NCBI GenBank assembly: GCA_020726505.1 | Contig: JAHLEZ010000020.1 | Location: forward strand, 248,001-312,000 | Reading direction: 5' to 3' | Length of the DNA stretch: 64,000 nt | Source: Leptodontidium sp. MPI-SDFR-AT-0119 | Taxonomy: Eukaryota; Ascomycota; Leotiomycetes; Helotiales; Leptodontidiaceae | In this document: piece after piece, positions 1 through 10,700 of the stretch | How positions within the stretch are numbered: position 1 is the stretch's first letter | Layout of the letters: each line of letters begins with the position of its first letter | Position numbers and translations under genes: made by a program | Notes under the pieces: generated by a model | Told to the model about the DNA's origin: nothing | The model's database searches: none | The model's input: the letters and a program-made list of their open reading frames with translations, nothing else

Positions 1-551
1 GCGACAGTAGAGTCAAAATTTGACTTATCAACAACCAAACCATAGTGTCCTAATTTGTGAACCTTGCTTGGGCCGGCGTCAAAACGCTGGAATTCTCCTT
101 TTCTTTGCTTGTCCTCCCAGGAGTTGAAAACGACAGCCTTGGGGAGCTCTTGCTCCAGCTTTTCCCTTCCTCTATATGTGATTCCATAGATGAGTCGGAC
201 GTTGATCCCATTGAGGTCTTGAACATCCACATATTGGCCACCACCAGGAGCAGTTGATTCTTGGATTTGTGATGCTCCAGGAAGTCTCGATGCGGCTTCA
301 AGGTCTGTTTGTGACTTGACTACCCACCCTCCGCCCACAAAGTGTTTGGATTTATCGGGCGACCTTTCGGCGACGTAGATGTAAGGACTGTCGCCGAAGC
401 CGCGGTAGTAGACTATGTCGTCACTTTGCTGTACTGGAATGAAACCAAAATCTGTGAAGAATTTGTTCGCAGCAGCCAGGTTTTGGTGCTGATAGTGCGT
501 ATAGAGCAGCCTCTCCAACTGGATCTTGGGTGTGGCGTTAACGGGTGCCAT
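1..551 (-). CDS. VOC-fold extradiol dioxygenase-like protein, 5' part only
   Basis: The reading frame opens at an ATG at 549-551 and runs without a stop to the left edge (about 183 residues), so the C-terminal half lies outside the window. The N-terminal stretch RLLYTHYQHQNLAAANKFF, then FGF, a YYRG segment and a GGGW segment follow the layout of the first beta-alpha-beta-beta-beta module of vicinal-oxygen-chelate proteins. Near the edge HYGLVV looks like the start of the second module, where extradiol (catechol 2,3-type) dioxygenases carry a metal-binding histidine. Family members open catechol-like rings using Fe(II). The divergent neighbour is a fumarylacetoacetate-hydrolase-family enzyme, which acts on ring-cleavage products, so a shared catabolic role is likely (inference). 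Substrate unknown. A glyoxalase-like protein without dioxygenase activity is the main alternative. Confidence 0.7.
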   Translation of the reverse strand, partial: MAPVNATPKIQLERLLYTHYQHQNLAAANKFFTDFGFIPVQQSDDIVYYRGFGDSPYIYVAERSPDKSKHFVGGGWVVKSQTDLEAASRLPGASQIQESTAPGGGQYVDVQDLNGINVRLIYGITYRGREKLEQELPKAVVFNSWEDKQRKGEFQRFDAGPSKVHKLGHYGLVVDKSNFDSTV

Positions 552-1011
552 GGTGAATGCTCGTTCGGTCGATTATGGGTAGAAATCTCCTGTTTGCAAT
601 CGCATAAGATAATCTCTTCATCATATATGAGGGAATTTCAAGGATATCATCTTTTTGCCGTCCCTATATCTCCGTGGACCCGGGGAGTTGGAACGGGATT
701 TTGGAACGGATGATCGGAGCCCTGAATTCACAATGATAAGAACAAAGGAGTAGCCTACATCCACGATCGCATTCAGATTAAAACCAGGCCGCTCCGCAGT
801 TCCAGTTAATTGTTAGCCGAACGTATTTAAAAAGGTCGAGTGGCAACGAGGTTGCTTTGCAATAACGGAACTCATAGGCGAACGCTGTTTTCTCTACCAA
901 CAGTCTCTTACCATTCTACGAGTTCTAGCGCTCATGTGCTCTACTCGTCTTATTTGAATTTGTTTCACATCTTCGCTTTAACTAATTCCTTCAAGCCACA
1001 AGAGGGCGACT
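552..1011. promoter_or_regulatory. Divergent intergenic region between dioxygenase-like and FAH-family genes
   Basis: This 460-bp gap separates two head-to-head genes and must hold both promoters. A TATA-like run (TATTTAAA) lies near 824-831, about 180 bp before the FAH-family ATG at 1012. No other element stands out. Co-regulation from one shared promoter is an inference from the layout. Confidence 0.45.
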
Positions 1012-1947
1012 ATGGGCGCAAACTTCGATGTTCTTGTGCGCTTTGTCAACGATGAAGGGAAGATTCAATATGGAAATCTTCTAGAACCTATGGACGATGC
1101 GATAGGGTCTCAAGCAGAGGTTTTGACTGGCAATCCAATCGCAGGATTTCAAAAGACCGGCAAGACACAAACAATAAAGAAGGTTTGAATTTCCTTTCAC
1201 GGTATGTAATACTGTCGTACTTACTGGCATGTCAAGTTGCTCTGCCCATTACCATCCACTCCAATCATTCAATGTATCGGAGTAAACTACCACAAGCATG
1301 CCCGGGAAACAAATGTTAGTAAATCTTAAATCCGAGACTATTCTCCTGCTTACCGTGCAAAGTTTCAAGTTCCAAGCCAACCAGTCGTCTTCACAAAACC
1401 CGCAGACTCGATGGCGGGACCATTTGACGATATCTACGTCCATCCAGACGCGCGCGACCAGCTGGATTATGAAGGCGAGCTTTGTTTTGTATTCAGCAAG
1501 GACTGCAAAGATGTCGCCGAGGAAGAAGCTCTCAGCTACGTTTTAGGTTACGCCACAGGCAACGATATCTCGGCGCGAAATTATATTCCGCACGAAGTCT
1601 CAGGATTCCAGATGAGCTATGGGAAGTCATTTGACGCATTTGCGCCTTGGGGACCGTACCTGGTCTCCCCTGCTGTGGTCGGGGATCCCCATCGGCTACG
1701 ACTTGTCACCAAGGTGAATGGCGAGATCAGGCAGGATTCCAACACTTCGGACATGATATGGAGCATCAAACAGATCATCGTGCATCTTGCACGAGGCCGT
1801 ACTGTCCGGGCTGGCACATTAGTCATGACGGGGACACCGTCGGGGGTGGGCTGGTTCATGGAGCCAGTAGGGTACGTCAAAGACAAAGATATTATAGAGG
1901 TGGAAATTGAAAAACTGGGGACTATGAGAAACAAAATTGTATTCTAG
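1012..1947 (+). CDS. Fumarylacetoacetate hydrolase (FAH) family protein
   Basis: Three exons fit well: 1012-1182, 1237-1314 and 1363-1947, all phase 0, giving 277 aa. Intron 1 starts with the less common GTTTGA; an in-frame TGA just past that point requires splicing there. Exon 2 encodes PIIQCIGVNYHKHA, matching the start of the FAH catalytic domain. Exon 3 contains DYEGELCFVF with the E-x-E metal-binding pair near residues 120-122, ATGNDISARNYI, and the conserved MTGTPSGVGWF. Length and motifs fit the short fungal FAH-domain proteins (hydrolases, isomerases or decarboxylases of acylpyruvate-type ring-cleavage products; Mg2+ dependent) rather than the longer fumarylacetoacetase of tyrosine breakdown. 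The divergent dioxygenase-like gene supports a role in degrading an aromatic compound. Exact reaction not determinable. Confidence 0.88.
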
Positions 1948-4314
1948 ATTCCAAGACTAAAGTTTGAATTGAGATTCTAAGTTGTGCACCAAGAGAATGT
2001 GATTCAAAAGAGGATTCTGAAGCGAAATACATATCACTGATGCTAAAGGGTACAAGAGCAGTAGTAGCATTACATAACAGCCAGTGTATTGTACGTTTCT
2101 AGATTGTCATCAATGGCAGATAAAATGAGTTAACTAAAAGTCTACCTCTTTGTTTACGTTTAGGGGAATTGGCAGAGAGATCCCCGTCCCCCTTCGTAAC
2201 GTATGAAGTGTTCAGGGTGTTGACCCTGTACTGACGATGTAAACATCCAGTGATAAGCTACGCTGGAAAGCTTAATGTACACTGAAGACCCTAGGGTGCT
2301 AGGCCTACGCCCTGCGGAAGGACTTTGCTGATCAGGCAAGGCCGCCGTAGCTAGCCCGCCACCGAGCATAATGACTTTACATCGCATATTATTAAATGGT
2401 AGGTAGAAACCGTACTACTTCTTAGTCCGTTGTGAAATTAAAACCCGTGGTGATGCTAACACCTAAACTCCGCAGCAACAATCTGGAGTCCGGATTCTGG
2501 AATTGAGATATCACCCCACAACACGTGGGGGCGGGTCAGAACGGCTTTGAAGTTCACTCCGGGATCCACCTTAGTTGCCGGCTGCAAATGTTTATTGTGT
2601 GATTACCACGAAAACCAGAAGCACCGAAGTGGGCCTTAAAATAGCAGTACCTGAAGAAATTCGCGCTCGATGGCTTAGCCTTAATTCTTGGTGCCGTTTT
2701 TGTAGATAGCGCTTTGTTGCATTTACTTTTATAAATCTTTAATATATTAACTATATATTCTACAAACAATTTGTCTTAAAAGTTGCAGCAGCAAAGCATT
2801 TATTAAAATTGTAACTAAGCAAATATATAATAATATAATTATTACGAACGAAACTTTAACTGTTTAAATAATACGATTTAACTTTACCTTTACGTAACGT
2901 GTTATTAATGCTATAAATTTAAAAACAAGTTTTAAGATACGCGAAATTATAACTTTTTTATTAGATATTTGTACGATTTCGTATAAAAGGTTGAATTAAT
3001 AGTCGTTAAATAAACAGAAAACGTAGTACTAATAAATTAGGCTAGACAAATAAGTAATAATAAAAGAATTACAAAGCAATTTGTTTATAATATAATTGGT
3101 TTAGAATCGTATGTCTCGCTTTTTTTTTAATTTTTATAAAACTGCTACAGCCTATAGACTAGGAAATGAAATCACGTATATAAAAGCTTTCGAAGCAACA
3201 GAGTTTATAACATAAACTGCTATTTTAAGCTTTTTTTCAAGCACGATTATTCGGTTCGAAAAAAAGGCTCGACTATTTCTTTTAATATTCTAAGCAATAC
3301 ATAATTTGTTTACATGCACAATCGAGTTTTAGATTCAAGAACATTTAAGCCGCTTTTTAACAGTTTAGTTAATATATAACAAATATTTACAAACAATTAC
3401 TAACTCGCTTCTATTTATATAAGACTATTAATTTTACGTTTTGTTAGATTTGTATAAATAGCAAAACGATAGTCAAGTTAACAGCAATTTCCGGGGAAAT
3501 TTTTATACTGATTCGAATAAAAATACGCATTTTATTATATTCGGCTTACGTTATATTTAATTTTATATAACGGCTTTACAGGCAAACTGCTACAGCTGCT
3601 CGACCGCTATTCGTATCGCTTTTGCACACATTTACTAATAGGCTAAATAATTATGAAATAAAAAATGTGCCGAATATTTAAAGTTAGTTAACGTTATTTA
3701 GCCGGTTTTTTTTGTATTAACAGAAATTTGAACTTTTGTGTAAATTAGACTCTTGTTTTTACTGTTTATAATAAAATCATTTGTTATTATAATATTAGCT
3801 ACGTTTTCGGTTTTTTAGTGTTTTTTTTTAATAACGCTGAAGTCAGCTAATTAAAATTGTTTACTTTAATATTAATGGTTTTCCAGCTTAATATTATAAC
3901 GTGTTATTCGAAAAGTCGGCAACTCGATTTTCTGTTACGAAACTCTTTACAACATTAAACGGTTTAAAGCGCTTTAAGTTTTCGATCTATTTAAACCTAG
4001 ACAGGTGATTTGTTTGATCGCCTTCTAATTCCGGCGCTTTCGCCGGTGAAATCCACCCCATAATTAACATTTACTATTCATCTATCGGTAGCTCGTCATC
4101 AACTCACCGCTAGCACGATGCCGAAGGTTCCGGCCCCGGGCATAAGAGATAGAGGCCAGGAGTACTCTGTACAAGCTAAGATGAGAAACCGCCCGGGCTG
4201 TGAAAGAATATATAGTTAAGGGCCTACGCTAGAGTTATTTGGCCTCATCTACTCTTTTTATCAAAGGGAGACTCCAAGCTCAGTTTCCCAACCGATCCAA
4301 AGACCTAGATCAAC
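1948..4314. other. Intergenic, mostly AT-rich RIP-like DNA
   Basis: The first 600 bases have mixed composition and no recognisable gene; CCCCACAACACGTGGGG near 2513-2529 is an imperfect palindrome. From about 2700 to 4060 the sequence is very AT-rich with stops in all frames and many TpA steps, as expected for a RIP-degraded repeat; I cannot name the parent element. Composition returns to normal near 4060, where the SDR promoter begins. Confidence 0.6.
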
Positions 4315-5219
4315 ATGAGTGCAACAACTGGAAAGACACTGACTGGCAAGGTAGCCCTGGGTAAGTCCTGAATCACCATGTTCAGTTCCCAATTGAATTG
4401 GCCATTAATTCTGCGTCAGTCACCGGCTCCAGCCGTGGCATCGGAGCTGCCATCGCAACCCGTCTTGCCTCGCATGGTGCTAACGTCATTATCAACTACG
4501 TCTCTTCAGAGTCCGCCGCCGAGGCTGTAGCCGCAAATGCCCGTAGCTTCGGCATTAAAGCAATTACCGTGAAAGCAGATGTCTCTAAGGCCGAAGAGAT
4601 TACAAACATGTTCCAGACTGCCAAAGCTGAGTTCGGAAGACTTGATATTGTTATGAGCAATTCCGGCATCGAACACTTCGGCGAGCTGGACCAGATCAAA
4701 GAAGAAGAGATCGAGAGGGTTCTTTCTGTGAACGTCAAGGCCCAGTTTATCATGGCACAGCAGGCGCATAAGCACTTGGAGGAGGGCGGACGACTGATAC
4801 TGATCTCGTCTATTTCTGCGGTCATGGTAAGCAGCATATTCATATTAGTACCCGAGATCCAGCTGACGCGTGAGAAGGGTATTCCAAACCATGCGCTTTA
4901 TTCTGCGTCCAAAGCTGCCATCCAAGGAATGGTCAAAAGTCTCGCATGGGATTTCGGCAGTCGCAAGATTACAGTCAACTGCATCGCTCCCGGGGGAATA
5001 AAGACAGACATGTACGCTGATGCTGCGGCCAAATATTTGCCCGGAGGAGATAAAATGACAGTGGAGGAAATCGACGCAAAGATCTCCCAGTGGAGTCCGA
5101 TGGGAAGGCCGGGATTTCCGGAGGATATCGCGGGTGTCGTCGCGCTCTTGGCCAGTCCAGAGGCCCAGTGGATTACAGGTCAAACGGTTCATGCCAGTGG
5201 TGGAGCACACATGGTGTAG
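4315..5219 (+). CDS. Short-chain dehydrogenase/reductase, versicolorin/tetrahydroxynaphthalene reductase-like
   Basis: The ATG at 4315 opens a 46-nt first exon (to 4360). The GTAAGT intron 4361-4419 splits a GTC codon and restores VTGSSRGIG, the glycine-rich NAD(P)-binding motif. A second intron, 4827-4874 (48 bp), keeps the frame open, but removing it joins ISSISAVM to KGIPNHALYSASK, as in the family. The spliced product is 265 aa. Visible features: the NSG motif (MSNSGIEHFG), catalytic Ser in ISSIS, Tyr160 and Lys164 in YSASK, VNCIAPGGIKTDMY, and a C-terminal TGQTVHASGG. These match classical SDRs close to fungal naphthol reductases and versicolorin reductases, NADPH-dependent reductases of polyphenolic substrates. 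No polyketide synthase is in the window, so a pigment or toxin role is not shown. Confidence 0.88.
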
Positions 5220-5689
5220 GTTCTACTATCATGATGTATTCATATTGCATGAAGTAATCCAGTATCCAATACATGGAAAGCTGTCTTCTTCTGATCTTGC
5301 GAAGTTAAAAATCCTTCATAGATCTATTTAGACTCTTCGATTCACGTACTACGTTTTGGACTTTTGAGGCCCTATCATACGAAGCGTGCCATTCATTATT
5401 TTTAGGAAAGAATTTCGCTTGTATAATGCGGCATAGAAGGTGCGCAGGACTGAAGAGGACGAAGCCATGCAGCATGTGACTGCCACTTGGACGTAATTGA
5501 CATCTACAATCGTTTTCCTAACGTGTGTTAGCGTCACTGATTTTAGCGAGCCTTACTAAACCGCGTTTAAAGGCCCTGACGCGTATACCTCTAATTAACG
5601 CCCCTGTATATAACTTCAACAAACCACCTTTAATTTGCAAAGTAAGTAGCTTAAATTAAAGTTTAATATGTGTATTATATACTAATAAA
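5220..5689. other. 3' flank of SDR grading into AT-rich repeat DNA
   Basis: No supported gene. Short open frames here lack recognisable protein features, and AT-richness rises toward the transposase relic. Confidence 0.5.
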
Positions 5690-6730
5690 AAAATTAGCGT
5701 GTGCGAATGGCTCTTCGTTTAAAGGGAAGTGTTGTGGCGCGTATTAAGGATACTTTACGCGACCTAGGGATGCGAATTAATAAGAAATATATGCGCATAC
5801 TCGCTAGTGACTTTAAAACTTTAGTTCGATTAATATACTAAATACTTTGTAGGGTACGCTTAGGCCAAAGGGTTATGCCTTTATTTAGAGGTCTTATACG
5901 TATTATTACGTGGGGAATAAAGTAATCTATTAAGATCCTTTTGAATAAGATGCCTTAGTTGTACTTAGACGAAATCGCCGACTTTTTATACGAATTATAG
6001 GGTATAACTATTAGTATATCGACGGTTTAGAAGGCCTTACGTAGAATCAAGATTACTAGAAAGAAGATTAAAGCCGTGGTAGCTTAATAAAACGAGGAAT
6101 TAAGGCTAGATTGGAAGTATAAGCTCTAATATTACTTTGCGGACTAAATCATCGCTATTGACGAGTTAAGAAGTGATAGAAAGACGGGAGATAAGTACTA
6201 TGGGTAGTCTCTTTTAGAGGTTCTTGCTAAAGTCAAAAGGTGGCTAGCTTTTAAGTAAAGAGTGTTAATCCTTCTGGTATATACTATGGAGGGATATATA
6301 TGTGCCCGCACTTTCTAGGGCACTTATACGGCCGAAATCTTTATGAATTTCATATTAAAAGACGTATTACTACGATGTAACGCATATCTTGGGCTTCGAT
6401 CTGTTATTATATTCAATAATACGTCAATCTATTATAGTTATATAGTGGAAATTAAGAGAGCGGCTAATAGATAAGGGGTATAAATATATTTCCTCCCTTT
6501 ATACTCTCCTGATTTCAACCTTATCGAGGAAAGCTTTGTAGATTTAAAGAAGTTTATTCGACGTTAATATAAGAAGAGACGATAAGAATTTATTATATAT
6601 TAAGAGTTCTTAGGATAGGCCGCCGAAGAAGTCAATACTGGCGTAAATGTTACCCGGAGAGCTAGAGCCTACTTTAAGCACGCTAGGTTCTCGGAAATAG
6701 TAAACATTTAATACTATTTTATAGTAAGAA
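5690..6730 (+). pseudogene. RIP-degraded Tc1/mariner-type DDE transposase
   Basis: Reading through stops and TpA changes on the plus strand, one sees pieces of a Tc1/mariner-family catalytic core in the right order. A segment near 6320-6400 resembles TAEIFMNFILKDVLLRCN. It is followed by a VIIFNNTSIYYS-like segment near 6400-6435, matching the usual VMDNASIHHS around the second catalytic Asp. Then comes a YTPDFNLIEESFVDLKKFIRR-type segment near 6490-6570, matching the YSPDFNPIEE motif with the third acidic residue. Upstream, near 5700-5800, there is a helix-turn-helix-like stretch. Stops are numerous and mostly of the kind RIP makes. Terminal inverted repeats were not located. Not functional. 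Confidence 0.65.
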
Positions 6731-7238
6731 CGATTATAAGATATAGGAGTAGTTAGTTTACTGTTAATTCCTGTATTTCTTAGCCTTTTTTTTTTTAATT
6801 AATTTAGTATTTTATATGTTTTTTTTTTTGACCTCACTTTTCCGCCCTTATTAATTAGTACTAAATCATTACAAGTACTTTAAAATACGCTAGTAACTCT
6901 TATAATTCAAGTACCTTTTGTATATCTTTACTAGTTTAATAATTATTAAAGAATCTATTATCCCTATTATAGTACTCCGGGTTATAATACTCTTTATACT
7001 TTTTATCCTCTCCTTCTTTAGTAATGTCGTTTTGAGGCTTTTGTAGGCGAAATTAAGGATTAAGAACATTACTCTTAAGATTTAAGAGGTTTTCTATACC
7101 TCTTTATTCTTCGTTGAATTATCGAATAAATAGAGATGCCTTTATAGCGATTAATGAAGCTATTCCGACTTTAACCACGTATTAAATTAACGTTTAAGTT
7201 AACTTAGTAAGATTAAGTGTAATATATTGTTTTATTAA
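6731..7238. other. AT-rich RIP-like DNA up to the copia insertion site
   Basis: Stops occur in all frames and T runs are present. No gene or identifiable element seen. The last five bases, ATTAA at 7234-7238, are the left copy of the copia target duplication. Confidence 0.55.
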
Positions 7239-7513
7239 TGTTGGGATAGCCTTAGCTGAGGGGCATTCTCTTACTCTGACAGCTTCCAAAGATAGTCGTC
7301 TCTCCTGGCCGAGATGAAGCTTGGTTTCATACCTTGCCTCCTGGTTTCGTACGAGTAATGCTTATACGAGCTACGGGGTTTAGTACTTGATGTATTTAAG
7401 GTAGCTTTCCCTTTCGTACGAAAGGGACACACGGAATATACTTGATCAAACTTCACTTGTTATATTCTTTGTCACCCTGATATCAGGTATCGGACCTTGG
7501 TTAGATACCAACA
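7239..7513 (+). repeat. 5' LTR of the copia element
   Basis: 275 bp, TGTTGGGA...TACCAACA with inverted TGTTGG/CCAACA ends. It contains two CGTACG sites (7348 and 7415); the second sits in a longer palindrome, CCCTTTCGTACGAAAGGG. The LTR should hold the promoter and polyadenylation signals; an exact TATA was not assigned. Confidence 0.95.
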
Positions 7514-7536
7514 CTGATCAGTGGTTAAATAACCAC
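7514..7536 (+). promoter_or_regulatory. Putative primer-binding region with hairpin
   Basis: Immediately after the 5' LTR lie the palindrome CTGATCAG and the perfect inverted repeat GTGGTT-AAAT-AACCAC (7521-7536). This is where the minus-strand primer site should be. I could not match it to a tRNA 3' end; an internal tRNA fragment or a self-primer are alternatives. Confidence 0.35.
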
Positions 7537-7563
7537 AGAACAGTTAGGCAATACTTTTGTACG

Positions 7564-7702
7564 ACGACAATCGGAAAGACAGACCGGAGAGGCAAACTGA
7601 TCAGACCCTGCGTCGGCGACTAGCAGAAGAAGACGACAATCGGAAAAGACAGACCGGAGAGGCAAACTGATCGGACCCTGCGTCGGCGACTAGCAGAAGA
7701 AG
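7564..7702 (+). repeat. Two-copy tandem repeat in the leader of the copia element
   Basis: Two direct copies, 69 and 70 bp (7564-7632 and 7633-7702), beginning ACGACAATCGGAAA and ending AGCAGAAGAAG, differ by one inserted A and one A/G change. They lie in the untranslated leader upstream of gag, where packaging or dimerisation signals are commonly found; function not shown. Confidence 0.85.
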
Positions 7703-7783
7703 ACGATTCGTACGATCTGAGGATTCACGGAACGCAAACACGACTTGACAATTTTCATTAACCTTCGTACGAAGAAGGACACG

Positions 7784-10700
7784 ATGATTCCACCACCAGA
7801 GGTCACCTACCCATTGGATACGGAAGCATGGGGGGAACCCTTTGACCTTGCGAACGACGAGCATCAAACGCTTAAGCGAGTCAATAACCACATTACCTTG
7901 GCCCTCGTACGATACCGCCAAAAAGAGTTTTGGGACTACGGACTTTGGGAAGAATTCAAGGAAGGCTTCGAAGGATGGACGGAAGATACTTTTGCTATCG
8001 GATCCCGGGAAGCTGTTAAGGATCTTCGTACATACCTCCTTGATCACGGAGTATGGGTACGAGAGCAAAGGGGGTCTATCTCGTACGCTCAAACGTTGGC
8101 AGATGTTTTGGAAGAGGAAGAACCACATGAGTGGACAGATCAAAATCGAAGGACTTATGCCCAATGGAAATCCCAAGGGCAAGACAGAAACCGGCAAGGT
8201 ACTCCGACTTCAACTGTACAAAGCGAACCACCAGCGAGACACGCTATTTCGGACAATTCCAGAGATTCTCCAATCGTACGAACTCAAGAGGCAGAGGACC
8301 CACTCTCAGAGCCAATTCAAACAACTCAGCGACAGCCTCAAACGTCTGGACAATATCTGAGTCCTCCGCCCCATGTCGTTTTGAACGAGAACACGGTTAG
8401 TTCTGACCGGACTTCGTACGCAAATCTGGCAAAGTCTTTATCACCAGACAGAGGTCAAACAGCCAAACAACGCTACCCAGCGTACGAACGTTTCAGTCCT
8501 ACGCCACATCCGGCCTTAGACAACAACCTTCCAAGTCGGGACCAAGCCTACGAAACCGTCGAACGACCACTGAGACAACATTCGTACGAAGATGATCCAC
8601 CGACCCCGAGAGCTCCTCCGCCGGAACCGACCGTATCGTATGAGTCTCGGACAATCATCCCGAACTCACGGTTGTTAACGGACCTAATGAAGGTTTATAG
8701 CAATGAGAGCCGGAAGTACGGCGGAGAGCAGTACGATATCCTAGATATTCGTCTCCAGGTCTTCTTCGACTGTTGTACGAAGATCGGAATCTCAAGTGAC
8801 CAGTACCACCTAGCATTCTCGATTATGCTAAAAGGACGAGCAGCGGATTTCTATTACGACAAGATTGCAGGACGTTCGTACGATTTCCCTACAATGATTC
8901 GTATGACCCGGAATCACTTTGAGACTGAGGAGAATCAGCAAAAGTACTTGTCTGAGTGGAGAGAGACTACATTAATCTCTACGATTGCAAAGAACCCAGA
9001 GAAGTCTCGGTTAGAATGCTTGGAAATTATGTTTGATTCTCTTCGTACGGCGCAACGCGGCCTATCAAGGGAATACCAGACAGAGCATAATCTTCGCGAT
9101 CAAGTGCTAAACGCATGTCGTGGAGTAGAAGAGTGTAGTCTAGCACTATATAAGCCTGCACAGACATTTGAAGGGCTATGCGCAGACTTACGGTCTGCAA
9201 TTGCTACAGCCGTACGAACGAGGGAGGTTGGCACTTACCTACAGAATCGTTCGTACGATCATGATCACAACTTAGTAGAGAGACAATTCTACGGGAAGGC
9301 ACGACGATTTCCGGATCGCACAGCACCAAACCAGTTCCAGAAGAGGACTTTTCGTCCAAGGAACCCTTCTAATGATCGTACGAATAGGAAATGTATTGTT
9401 TGTAAGAAGGAAGGTTGCTGGTCAACAGATCATCCGGAGGCAGAGCAGAAAGCCGCGTGGGCGAAGGTCAAGAATCACCTAATGACCGAGTTCAATGGAT
9501 CCGAGGAAGCAACTCAGGCTTTCTTAAGCTCGTACGAAGATTTCCCAAGGGAATTTGATTGTACGACAATAAAAGAAGTGCCAGAGGATACAGAGGAATG
9601 GAAGGACGAAGATGAGCCAGAAGGATTCTTTACGGAGTACGGGGAAGTCGACGGACGACAAATGATCCAAGTTCTAAACGACGAATCGACAAAACACGCC
9701 TTTTTGCAACGAGACCCGACGAAGCATTCGTACGAAGGCGAGGTATTCGTCATTGGAGACAGATATTCGTCCGAAGTCTTCCAAGGGATTATGCCAGACA
9801 GCGGTGCTGCCGGAATCTCTACCGCAGGAAAGCAACAAGTCCAAGCACTTCTGAAGCTTGACCCGTCGCTAGAAGTTGATCGTACGAGCAGCCAAACGCA
9901 TACGATTCGATTTGGCAAAGGAGTAGCAGAATCAGAGGGATCGATACTCGTACGAACACCCATCGGGCAAGTGAGGTTCTGGATTGTTCCGACAAATACC
10001 CCGTTCCTGTTATGTATTCAAGATATGGACTCCCTCGGTGTACGATTAGACAACCTTCAGAATATTATGATTCAAGGGGATAAGAGAATTCCGATCGTAC
10101 GAAAATGGGGACATCCATGGATGATGATTCATACGATGAAAGACACGTTCATGTACCAGCACTTCACGGAAACAGAGCTTAGGCAACTCCATCGACGCTT
10201 TGGACATCCTTCAGTTGAGAAACTGTACCGCGTTCTTCAGCGAGCAGGACACGAGGAAACAAACCTTCGTACGATTGAGAAGATCTCAAAGTTCTGCGAA
10301 CAGTGTCAGCTTCATACGAAGAACCCAGGTCGATTCAGATTCTCTTTAAAAGACGATATCGAATTCAATTTCTCTGTAATCGTGGATATTTTATATCTTT
10401 CAGGAGCAGCAGTCCTTCAAGCAGTTGACGAGGCAACCGGCTTTAATGCCGCTCGATTCCTAAAGGATAATTCAGCGAAGACAACGTGGATTACGCTTCG
10501 TACGTGTTGGATCGATACTTACCTTGGACCCCCGGATTACTTCGTACACGATGCCGGGACGAACTTCGCATCATCAGAATTCAGAGCAAATGCTCGTACG
10601 ATGAACGTCGATGTAAAGGAAGTCCCAGTCGAGGCACATCAGAGTGTCGGGAAGGTTGAGCGGTATCACGCCCCTTTACGCCGATCGTACGAGATCATCT

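Noticed and set aside
50..301. 83-aa minus-strand frame starting inside the dioxygenase-like gene
   Set aside because: It is out of frame with the longer open frame starting at 551 that carries the recognisable VOC sequence.
7271..7456. 61-aa minus-strand frame, also at 14583-14768
   Set aside because: It lies wholly in the LTR and is duplicated only because the LTRs are identical; no protein features.
9514..9963. 149-aa frame antisense to gag-pol
   Set aside because: Shadow of the coding strand; its composition mirrors the repeated CGTACG motif, and no splice signals or homology are seen, unlike the antisense gene at 13290-14240.
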